Of a DNA stretch of 64,000 nt, positions 1 through 10,216 are shown in pieces (the first letter of the stretch is position 1; each line of letters begins with the position of its first letter). The position numbers were made by a program, and so were the translations under genes. The stretch spans positions 7,524,063 through 7,588,062 of the forward strand of contig CM060848.1 in NCBI GenBank assembly GCA_030737835.1, in the 5' to 3' direction. The notes below the pieces were generated by a model. That model worked only from the letters and a program-made list of their open reading frames with translations, was not told the DNA's origin and ran no database searches. Source of the DNA: Acorus gramineus. Its lineage: Eukaryota > Streptophyta > Magnoliopsida > Acorales > Acoraceae.

Positions 1-529
1 GCGCAGTCCGACGGATGTTTGCGTCTGACGGACAATTGATGGAATGTTCAAACTTCAAAGCGACGGGTTCGAGACGTAATATGATGTTGGTTGGATAAGA
101 CCGAAGGGTGCGGTTACTCCCACCAACCAATTTACCAGCAACACCACCCTTTTAAACCCCCACCTTTCAATTTAGCTTTCACTAACCCCACCTCATAATA
201 AATACATACCTAATGCATCCCCAACCCCACCACCTACCTATTTTGAAATGAACAACTCTCTCTTCTCCCCCTTCTCTCTCTTTTTTATGTTTTCTCCTTC
301 ACATCCGGTGCAATTTCCGTTGTGAATCCGCTGAGAGTCCACCACGAGCCCGCCATGAGACCGCCACGAGGCCACTATGATGAGATCCCCTTCCACAGTC
401 GGCCCTAACGCCCCCCCACGACGTCCCCAAGCATAAAGAGAGAGGTAAATGATTCTTCAAATCTATTTTTCCTCCATTGTTATTAGTGATTCATGAGTTA
501 TTCGATCTCTTCCTACTTTTCAATTATTG
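1..529. other. Non-coding segment, no gene recognised
   Basis: No open frame of note. There is a pyrimidine-rich tract near 255-300 and a GC-richer stretch at about 305-440, which resembles a transcribed leader followed by a GT-type border near 443, but no coding potential supports a gene here. What lies to the left of the window is unknown. Confidence 0.4.
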
Positions 530-2640
530 AGGGTTTTTGTTATTGTAAGTTAGAGTTTTCATAGGTATTTAGGATGTTTTAAGAGAAATGGAGTGATTTG
601 GGTTTTTTTTTTTTTTTTTTTGGATTGCAAATTATGATTGTGATTGTATTTGTTTGGTATAAAACCCTTATCCTACAAGTATTGAGATTTTTTTTATTCA
701 AAGATAGGGTTTTGATAGGAAGCTAGGATATTGTTAAAGCAATGTATGGTTTGATTTATTTTTATTTTTTTGGAATTGAAAACCATGTGTGTGATTCCAT
801 TTGTTTGGTTTAAACTCTTACATTACAAATAATGGGTTTTTTTTTTTTGTAAGTTAGGGTTTTGGTAGGAATTTAGGGTATTTTTAGAGAAGTGAAGGTT
901 TTAGGGTTGGATATCACCAATTAAGAAACCTTGTACCCTTTGACATGTGAAATATTTTAGAAATACAATTTCTGTCTTCGTAAGCATACGCACATGGGAA
1001 TACCTCCTCACTGTATCAGGGGAAAAAAAAACCTGTAGCCCGTGAATAAATATAACAAGATGTCTGGTTGGGTGACTTACAAAGTGAGATGAAGTTACTG
1101 TTTACTTTAGGAGAGATAGAGTCAAAAGAAAAGTTAGAAAAGGAGAACGGGGGGGATACATTTTTAAATCCCATGCGAGATATGTTAAATCATTATTCTT
1201 TTAACATGATTTCTTATTAACTTTTTCTTTATCTTCGGACAACTTTAATTGTAATAGTTAAAGAAAAGTTACATTTGTTCAGAGTAAAAAGCTACGTCAT
1301 GTGCATGGAGGCAAGTTTTCTATTTAATGAGTGAGGGTGAACTGAGTTAAAAATGTTGTCCTGTTCGTAGTTATTGACTTCCTCTAGTGGAGTTCTTTTG
1401 TCCTTTTTAACCTGACCCTTTTTCATGGGATAAATATGCGAGTAGAATATTGATGTTTTCATTCATAAGCATTGTGCAATCTATTGATTTCAGCGAATTA
1501 TGACAGCTTGAACAAATTTAGCTCTTGAATGTAGTGCACATCCTACCACAATTTAGCATTTCATTCCAATTGGTTTAATAAGTTAATAAAAAAATCATAT
1601 CTGACAAAGTATTAGTAATGTATTATGTTGTTGGGATTTTTCAAATGTAGATCATTTGCATTTCATCTTTCCTTCAGAACATGCTCAATGTTCTATTGTT
1701 GCACTTGGAAAATGATATGTCTTCTATAATAGGTTTGACTTGTAATGGAAGGTGTGGGATTAATTGATCATATAGTTTTGATATCTGCAGTCCAATGTAA
1801 TTCTCATATTTTATAACTTTCAAGGTTTCAAGGGCTTAGTGTGATTGCATTCCTAGTTACAAAATGAATGAATGAGTTAAAGACTTGCGAATATGATAGT
1901 ATTTCCCGTTCTGGAGGTGCCTAGCTTAGCAATCAATCTTGTTGAGGATGATTTATAGATTTGTTGAACTGCACATTCCAATGTTGCATCTGTTTGGTTT
2001 AAAACCAATACCCTACATGTATAGAGGTTTTTTTTTTATTCAAACTTAGGGTTTTCATAGGAAGATAAGCAATGTATGGTGGAGCTCTTTTTTTTTTTTA
2101 ATCCGTGTCTGTGATTTTATTTGTTTGGTTTAAACCCTTATATTACAAGTTTTGAAGTTTTTTTTTTTGTAAGCTAGGGTTTTCATAGGAATATAGGTAA
2201 ACCATGTATAGAAATGTATGCTTTGAGGTCTTTTGTTATATTGTAAGTTATGATTGTGATTGCATTTGTTTAGTTTAAAACCCTTAGATTACAATTATTG
2301 AGGTTTTATTTATTCAAAATTAGGGTTTCGATGGGAAGATAGGGTATTGTTAGAGCAATGTATGGTTTGAGTTCTTTTTTTTTCATTTTTTTTTTTTTTT
2401 GGTATTGAAAGCCATGAATGTGATTCTATTTGTTTAGTTTAAAACCTTATATTACTTGTATTAATGTTTTTTAGTTTGAAAGTTAGAGTTCTCATAGGAA
2501 GTAAGGGTCTTTTTAGATTGGCGTATATGGTTTGGGCTCTTTCTTTTTTTTGTTGATTGCAATTTATGATTGTGACCGCATTTGTTTGGTTTAAATCCTA
2601 TATTATGTCATCGTTGTTAACTTGATCATAGTTTGGGATG
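530..2640. repeat. Diverged tandem array, unit about 130-160 bp, interrupted
   Basis: The word TTTGTTTGGT or a one-base variant recurs near 649, 801, 1991, 2120, 2267, 2428 and 2581. Each time it is followed by 'taaaaccctta', an 'attacaa' stretch, a T-run, and 'gtaagttagggttttcatagg'. Spacing is 129-161 bp, so this is an old tandem array of about seven diverged units. Between about 905 and 1985 the periodicity is lost, which suggests a later insertion or an unrelated segment of about 1.08 kb. Nothing coding is seen. The origin (satellite relic or amplified intron) is not known. Confidence 0.65.
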
Positions 2641-3110
2641 TTGGTGACTACCATTGGTATGTAGAACCTTGATCAATGATTTGAAGTATTCTAGGATTGA
2701 TTTAGCTGCCCATAAAACGGATCTATGCAGACTGTTTGAACATACGTTCCAGTTTTTCACGATGAATTGTCAAATGTTTATAGCATATGTTCTTAATAAC
2801 TTGTGGCATGTAGATATTAATATATAAATCAAATGAATTAAATTGTAGGATGGCTCCCAAAAAACGCGTTCCACAGACCGCATCCCTTTGGAGACACCAA
2901 TCTGCAAGACTGGCGAAAAGTAGGCCTTCAAAGTCGATTGTCTCATTCCCCTAGGAAATCCTCTTATAGTATAAATCAACTCCCTGAATAGTATTGGTCA
3001 TGTTACCTAAACTTCTTGAAGATTGGGCCGGCCAAAATGAGGGTCTCTTTCCTTATCTTCGATTGCAGTTTTTCTGCTTCGCACAAAGACTACTTCCGAT
3101 GAGTGACAAT

Positions 3111-4387
3111 TGTAGATACCCCAATTTTCACCATCCAAAGAGACAAAAATACTTCAAGTAATATTTAGAAATAACCACATTCAGAAGATCATAGAGAAAA
3201 CTTCCTTAAAAACAAAACCAGAGAAACCCTAGTCTAAAAACCTTAGGAATTTCTAAGGCTGGACAGGGGCGGCTACTTGGAGCAGCCGCCCCATTTTGGC
3301 TGGCTAGTTTTAACAAGCCGCCCCTCTAACCAACCACGAACTGCTTCCCTTAGATGGGACATAAAGCAGCATTTAATGCTGATGATTGCAACGGTTTGTT
3401 CCCTTTAGTCGCCCCATCTTGGCCGGTTCAACCCTAGTAGCTGACCCAAGCCACTGCTTGTCAGAGATGGGACATTTGGCAGGTCATCATAGGGGTGGCT
3501 ACATCAAAGTAACCACCCCTCACTGGGCGGCTAGTTTCAACTAGCCGCTCCCCTCCTGGACCTTATCTGAAAAACAAAGATCTAATGGGGTCAAATCAAA
3601 CACCCTATTATCCATTTTGATCTATTGTCTGTTGGACAATCTCCTACCTCTTTTTACTATAAATAGAGGGGGTCCAAGACATTTTTAAAACATTCATTTC
3701 ATTTCCAAAGCCACACTCACAAGCCCACACCCTACCCCTACTTGAAATCCTAAAGAGAAAGAGAGAGAGAGAGAGAGAGACAGGGTCATTTCTACCCAAT
3801 TCTACTCCAAATCCACTCTCCCAAACCCTCTCCAAAACCCAGGTTAAACTTAGTTTAACAGTAGCAAAACCCTAACCTATTTCCTACCTAGGCTCTGCCC
3901 AAATTGAGCCAGACACCAGGCGGATAACCCTAACTAGCCCTCCCCCTGTAGGCGGCTAATTTGTACTAGCCGGCCCACACCCAATCACACCCTGCCTTTT
4001 AAACCCCCTTTGTCAAGTTCCGGAAGCAGAAAATGATTCCCTATTTTTCACCTCTGTGTGCAGCAGGTCCGTATCTCATAGCGAAGATTCCACAATCCCC
4101 CCACGAAGGTGATCAATTGCAACACCCAACTTTTTCTGCTTTTTGAGAAAGCAGGTGGTGATCACAACCACCCCTGAATCCCCCTGAGGAGCTGTCGGAC
4201 CCCTCAGCAAGGAACCACACCCTTTCCCCTTTCCAAGAGACGATCCAACTGAGCCCGCAAGGCGCATTCGGACTCGAATCCTCGAAAAACCCCCACACAC
4301 CCCTAAAAGACCCCTATCTTTTTTGGAAGGCCCCCACCGACAAACAGGAGGAGCGGACGCACCAACAACTAAAAAACAATACCAACA
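3111..4387 (+). mobile_element. Tat-type Ty3/gypsy LTR (plus orientation)
   Basis: It starts TGTAGATACCCCAATTTT, a start common in Tat/Ogre-lineage LTRs. It is homologous over most of its length to the reverse complement of 19644-20306, including the shared 'cccaggcggctaaccctaac'-like and 'gcaggtggtgatcacaacc' blocks. A TATA box (ctataaata) lies at about 3657. The end near 'aataccaaca' (4387) is followed by a damaged remnant of a primer-binding site ('ccgtgggcaca', about 8 bases missing against the minus copy), so this was a 5' LTR. It holds about 0.58 kb (roughly 3150-3680) absent from the minus copy. No gag follows; the next DNA is unrelated. Small frames inside are not genes. Confidence 0.75.
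3657..3665 (+). promoter_or_regulatory. TATA box of the Tat-type LTR
   Basis: The sequence ctataaata sits in the middle of the LTR, about 550 bases from its start, in the position expected for the U3 promoter of a plant gypsy LTR. Activity is inferred only. Confidence 0.45.
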
Positions 4388-4555
4388 CCGTGGGCACAAA
4401 TTTGCTCAAAACTTAAACAATTCACATCCGATTTCTCAATCCAAAAGATGCATTTGAAAGCTAAAGGAATAATGATTCCAACCATATCTCAATTTTAGAA
4501 AATGGAGATCTATAAGTTCTCCAAAACCTCAAACAAAATTACTATATGTATAAAA

Positions 4556-5432
4556 ATAAAACAAACTAGAACATAGAGAATGCACCAAAACATAATTTGA
4601 AGACATGAAACAAATAACGAAAACCACCATCGTTACATATGTTTATTAAAAAAGTTAATTTTTTATTTTCTAGTTATTAAAAAGGTTAATTTTCTGTTTT
4701 CTGGTTTCTATTTGTCGTAAAGGGTAGTTTTCTGTTTTCTGGTTTTTATTTAAAAAAAATGGTTGTTTTCTGTGTTTTATTAATTAAAAAAATTCTTTTC
4801 TGTGTTTTATTAATTTTAAAAAATTCAAGATTGTAAAAAAAATTCAAAAAGAATTTTTGTAGGAGATACATGGTATCAACTTTTAAAAAAATGGAGTATT
4901 TTGCTTTCTAGTTTTTGTTTATTAAAAAGGTTAATTTTCTGTTTTCCATTTTCTAGATCAGTTATATTAAAAAGTGTAGTTTTCTGTTTTTTTATTTTTG
5001 TTTATTAAAAATTAAAGTTTTTTGTATTCTGATTTCTATTCATTAAAGAGGGTAGTTTTCTATTTTCTGTTTATTGAATAGGATAGTTTTCTGTTATCTT
5101 TTGATTAAGAAAGTACTCTTTTGTTAAAAAAATGTCTTCCATATTCTGTTGATTAAATAAAGGAAGTTTTCTTTAAAAAAAAATTAATTTTTAATTTGTA
5201 ATTAATAAAACACATAAAACTTCCATTTTTTATATATAGAAAAAAGAAGACTTGTTTTAATAGAAAACTACCCTTTTTAAAAAATAGGAAACAGAAAACT
5301 ACCCTTTTTTTTTATAAACATATAACAGAAAAATACTCTTTTTAATAAACAGATGTAGTGAGTGTGGTTTTCCTTAGTCGTTTCATATCTTCAAATTATG
5401 TTTTGGTGCATTAACTCTGTTCTAGTTTTTTT
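4556..5432. mobile_element. Foldback (inverted-repeat) element, about 0.88 kb
   Basis: Left arm (about 4556-4655) and right arm (about 5335-5432) are inverted copies; for example 'gaatgcaccaaaacataatt' on the left matches the complement of 'aattatgttttggtgcatt' on the right. Arms are about 95 bp with scattered mismatches. The interior (4650-5330) is built from degenerate direct and inverted copies of a phrase like 'ttaattttctgttttctgg', so most of the element could fold on itself. No coding frame. Class is uncertain: foldback or Mutator-like non-autonomous element. I could not define a target duplication. Confidence 0.6.
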
Positions 5433-6441
5433 GTTATGTGATAATCATATTAATTATACATTTAAACCTCTTAAAATCTAATTTTCTATATCCTTATTTT
5501 ATGTATAATATTAACTAATATTCAGAATTCATGTGTTATTGCAGGTAATTGACTTAAATGATGATTATCAATACAAAATGTGCTACAAATCAATTAATAA
5601 TATGAAGGAGAATCAAGAGTTTCTAGAAGATCCAAAATTATGGAAAAAGATTTTGTGAAGATTGAATAAAAATCAATCCAATCAAATATTCTTCAAAATC
5701 CCGTCCCACTATTTTGACCATAACTTTTGCCTCAAGTATCGGATTTATGCATGATATGGCATTGGAAAGATAATTTCAAGAGCTACAAATCACTATTTCA
5801 TGAAAATTTCGTAATTCCATCTTATTAGGGGTCAAAAAGCCATCCGAAAATTCTGCAGAAAATCAATGACGGAAATAAAATCTAAACTTCATATAAGGAA
5901 GGTTGAGGCCAATCTTAACCATCCAATATATTACAAATAAATGATTGAGATTCAAGAGCTGGATGCTATAAAAGGAGCACATATGAAAGGAACAAGGCCA
6001 TCAAGGAAGGAATCAACAAAAGAGGAAGAGGGACAACCAAAGAAGAAGAAAGATTCAAGAGTCTTGTATTGTTTTTTTATTTTCTTTTCATCTCATATCT
6101 TTTGATGCTTGTATTCATTTAGATTTGAATTTTAATATTAATTTTGTGTTTTTATTTTTAGAATTTTTCAATAATAGATCTCTTTTATTTTTCTTTTGTT
6201 TAGTTTGATCATGTCTTCTAGTAGCTAAATCTTCAACTAGGGTTGAAGATGAAACCATTCAATGCTAGTTTAGGATTTTATATTTAGATCTGAATTCTTC
6301 ATATTGTTTGCTTTATTGAGTATCAATCTCTCCTTCAATTCTCTTTTGAAACCTTTTATGTGAATTTCTTATTACCTTCTTCAAAAATCTCTTATATTTG
6401 ATTTGATAAAATATGTTTTGATTGAGCTCTATGATATTTAA
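5433..6441. other. AT-rich LTR-like DNA, no gene
   Basis: No coding frame. A TATA-like sequence (ctataaaagga, about 5968) lies in a leader-like context, and the AT-rich 3' half resembles plant gypsy LTR sequence. 'ttttgaccataacttttgcctc' near 5710 recalls a phrase often found in plant LTRs. No LTR ends could be assigned, so this is only probably mobile-element-derived. Confidence 0.35.
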
Positions 6442-7028
6442 TGTCACGCCCCAGGCGTCCCCGAGACGTGACAATAATAAAATATAATATCAGCTATCAA
6501 TACCTGAGGTCAATAAGGACACCAACAACAATACACAAGGTGGCAAAGCAAGATAATGATAACTGACTGAAAAACGGAAGCATAATATATAACAATGTCT
6601 GTAAATCAAAAACATTATTACAGACCTGAATACACAATCAATGTCCTGTGGAAGCCAAGTCTAGACCAAAGAAAATACAACCTGTGCCACATGCACGATT
6701 TACAAAGCATAAATGACTCTAGGAATGCTGACAGCCTCGCACTCGCCACCCGCCGGTAGAACGCTCCACGCCCATAAGACCACGCCACAGGAAGCTCCAG
6801 CTCCATGCCCAACACTGCCCCTGAAAAGAAACAGTATGCGAGGGGTGAGCTACAAGCTCAATGAGTGGCTGGAAACCAATCACCATTATACAGTTCAATA
6901 CATAATCAGTTCCCTTTTTCAAGGAAAAACATGGGTAGAAACCCAAGGATCACTGGGTCACGCGGCGGCGCGACCAACCTCACCCCCACCCTCACTCCCG
7001 GAGGGATTTTCTTTGGGACTTATGGGGA

Positions 7029-7114
7029 GAGACCATACCGTCGGTCGAAGAGACCCGGATTTACTGGTCTAGAGACCATGCCGTCGGTCGAAGAGACCCG
7101 GATTTACTGGTCTA
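7029..7114. repeat. 43-bp tandem duplication inside the LTR
   Basis: Two adjacent copies of a 43-base unit starting 'gagaccat' and containing 'gtcggtcgaagagacccgg', differing by about one base. The mirrored LTR carries the same duplication at about 17170-17262, so it predates the inversion or copying event. Confidence 0.8.
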
Positions 7115-8739
7115 CTCAACACTACTGGATCATCTACATCTAGATAATCGCCCATCGATGTCCTTCAACATCCATCACGAGACCGGACCCAACATCTATG
7201 GGAACGGTCGAACAACGAATGGGCCACGAGGCGACGCGTCTTCGCCTCATCCACACCCTCACTCCTGGAAGGAGGAAACTTGGGACTTTGGGAGAGACTT
7301 AGACTGCTCTACACCCCTGGTCCACCGGTAGCCTCTCCTTGCTCCGTAGCTTACCTGATATACTCCCATGATCAGCACTGTCCGAACACATCGGAGGTAC
7401 CTACAGATGGGAGCCCTCTGTCAGGACAGCCTGTCTAACGCCGGGGATGTCACTACTCGGATCCAACAAAGGGGAGAACGATTCCACGCTCGCGACATCA
7501 TTCGTTAACCCTCTCCCGGGTAGTATCTACAACCCGATCTCCTCAACTCAGCCTCTCCCACCCTCGTGGCCTCCGCCTAGTCCTCTGACAGGTATAGCCA
7601 ACGCCGGGGAGAAAGATCCCATGTTCGCAAAGCGAAACCCAATGGAAAACAACCACTCTCGATACTCGCTCATCGAGATATCACACATATGCATAACAGC
7701 AACCAACACCCTCATATTAACCTCAAAGTAGTCATAGTCCCTAAACGGGAGTAACTACACAAGCTAGTGAGTCGTAACATCGCCGACCCACCCCACCCTC
7801 ACCCTCAAGGGGGTGACATGGTCTTTTGGGACTGACTAGGCTGTTAGTCACCCTTGGTCCACCGGTAGCCTCTCCCCGCTCCGTAGCTTACCTGGTATAC
7901 TCCCACGATTCAGCACTGTCCGAAACACATCAGGAGGTACCTACTGATGGGAGCCCTCTGTCAGGACAGCCTATCTAACGCCGGGGCTGTACTACACGGA
8001 TCCAACGAAGGGAAGAGAACAGCCTACTCACACGCATGCGATCCTCTTGGATCCGTCGACAACGCTTCCTAACATTTCTAATGACATGAATTCTCAAGAA
8101 TTCCTCCAGGGCGCATAACCAAGATGCGGGGAGACATATATTATAACAACAAGGTTATAATACTCTCTAAGGCATGCTTGCAACTATATGCTCACATAAT
8201 CCCCTAAGATGCGGGAGACATATATCATAACCACAAGGTTACAATATTCTCTAAGGCATGCTCACATTCTGATTTAATTAGATTAAACTAGATGGGAACA
8301 TGCATAATCCGGGGCTTGGTGTCTAAGCATGCATAGGCCGCTATACATGATATAAGGGTGCATATCCCTAGCATACAAAGTCTAAGGTGGCATGGATACA
8401 TCATATTGATCATGCATAGATCAAGGCTTTTAAGTACATGACATGGTGTCCAGGCATGTACGGCCTCTATACACGATACATGGATGTATATCCCTAACAT
8501 GCAAAATATCTACATATTAGTTAGGGGGCCCCATCGATGCGCGACGCGCGTCTACGCGGGTCGAGCGCATCCCTAGAGAGGGGGGGGGGATTGGAATCAA
8601 ACCACTCACCTTACGACCCGGGACCTCGCGCATCCCATCCGACGAGATCTGCAAGGTAGGGGCATCCAACTGGTGAGAAACAACACAATTTACACATAGA
8701 AATACATTAGAAATACCCAATACTCGGACAAGCATGCAT

Positions 8740-9245
8740 ACGGGCTCGCACGCATGCGAGCACGCACGTACGCACGCGAGTCCGAGTGCCCCGACACCTA
8801 CCTGAACCCTCGGGCAGCCACACGCATGGCCCCCCGCATGCGCACGCACGAATGCGCACGCACGCACGCACCCCAGCACCATCAGCGCACTGCCGCGCGC
8901 CTGCCCGTGAGCCCAGACGCGCTGCTGCACGCACGCGCACGCTCGCGCGCGCCGCGCGCACTGCACGTCCAGCCCGCGCCCTCGCGCAGCACCCCGTGCA
9001 TGCCCCAGCACGCTCACGCACGCGCGCGCGCTCACTGGTCCCCAACCCCGCGCCCAGGCGCATGCCCAGGCGCCCTGCCCCCGCTCGCGAGCCCGCGCGC
9101 ACTCGCGTGCACTCTCGCGCACTCCCGCGCGCACCCCCGCTCGCGCCTGCACCCGCGCGCACTCCCGCGCGCACCCGCGCGCCCGACTGGGCCTGCCAGC
9201 TCCCGCCTGCGCGCGCACGCGCGCAGACGACCCGAAACGCGCGCC
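8740..9245. repeat. GC-rich alternating purine-pyrimidine tract in the LTR
   Basis: About 500 bases of nearly uninterrupted CG, CA and GC alternation (runs such as 'cgcacgcacgcacg' and 'gcgcgcacgcgcgc'), in strong contrast with the AT-rich surroundings. It gives rise to several long overlapping open frames of Ala/Arg/His/Pro composition on both strands. A mirror copy lies at about 15130-15570. Such tracts can adopt left-handed DNA and are rich in methylatable CG sites; any function is inference. Confidence 0.75.
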
Positions 9246-10205
9246 CAACCCCTCCTAACCCCATTTTAACCCTTCCCAACCCCTCCCACACACCCTAACA
9301 CATCTACCTAGCATGCATGACTTTCCCACAACCCCTTAAGCCAATAAAACCAAGAAAAGAAGGGGAGGAGCTCACCTTGGAGGGGGAACAAAAGGGGGAG
9401 GTTCGGGGGCCCTCGACGCACCCGCGACCACCTCAACCGCCACCACCACCACCACCACCACCTCTTCGGCCTCCTCAGCCCTCTATGGCTGCAAGGAGTG
9501 GGGGGGGGAAAGATCATGTATAGGGAGCTTGAGAGAAGGGAAGAAACAAGCAACAACAACACAAGAACCAACCCTTCACCAACACTTCCTCCACCACCAT
9601 CTCATTCTCATTGAGGCATTCCATCAAACACTTGGTGGGGGCTTGAATGAGAGAAAGAGAGACAAGAAAAATGGTATTCGACGTGGGGATTTGGGAGGGG
9701 GGAGAGAGAGAGAGAGATATTTATCACAAATATCTTAATGGGGAATGACTAGGTTGCCCTTCTACTAGAAATTCTGCGCAAGCTTCACTGGAACAGCCAT
9801 AACTTCCTCGATATAGCTTCGAATTGCACAATTCCAAGTCCGTTGGAAAGCCAAGAAGATTATCTACAACTTTCATGTTCATGCCAAGATCAAATAATCT
9901 CTCCAGCTATTCCGAAATTAGAGCTAAACATAGAACAGGGCTGCTGCCAGAATTTCCATCCCCGGGGTATACTTGGAAAAATACCCATAACTTTTACTAC
10001 AAGAATCCAGTTGATCTAATTCCACTTCTGTGCGAAAGCTAACTCAAAACTGGACATCTCATAGTAAACTCATATTTAAACCTCTTCATCTTGGATTTTA
10101 ACAAAATCAAATCCAAATACCAAATTGGAAATACATAACTTCTAGGAAAAAAAATTATGTACCCAAATTTTCAAACAGAGCGCTCCAAATGACACAGGCA
10201 CAACA

Positions 10206-10216
10206 TTCTTCCCCCC
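10206..10216 (-). other. Polypurine tract of the Tekay/Del element
   Basis: On the minus strand GGGGGGAAGAA immediately precedes the LTR start TGTTGTG. It follows 'aatttcgaggactaaattt', text typical of the 3' end of plant Del/Tekay chromoviruses. This fixes the element's orientation and the LTR boundary. Confidence 0.8.

Larger units (their letters stand above)
6442..10205 (-). mobile_element. Tekay/Del-type chromovirus 3' LTR, 3.76 kb
   Basis: Read on the minus strand it starts TGTTGTGCC at 10205, right after a purine tract, and ends GGGGCGTGACA at 6442. It follows a decayed integrase-chromodomain region, so it is the 3' LTR of a minus-oriented element. LTRs of several kb are usual in Del/Tekay. 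Inside are: a 43-bp direct duplication (7029-7114), repeated blocks of about 150-180 bp sharing 'tacctactgatgggagccct'-like text (about 7310-7480 and 7850-8010), and an extremely GC-rich CG/CA-alternating stretch (8740-9245). The long open frames at 8517-9298 on both strands come from this composition and are not genes. Positions 6442-9297 are mirrored at 15084-17843. Confidence 0.8.

Noticed and set aside
2850..2954. 34-residue frame starting MAPKKRVPQTASLW after an acceptor-like site
   Set aside because: Too short, no neighbouring exon or motif; kept only as a remark.
8517..9298. Several overlapping long open frames (up to 243 aa) on both strands
   Set aside because: They come from a CG/CA-alternating tract in an LTR, are Ala/Arg/His/Pro/Cys-rich in all frames, and have no domain. 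The mirrored tract at 14784-15619 produces the same artefacts.
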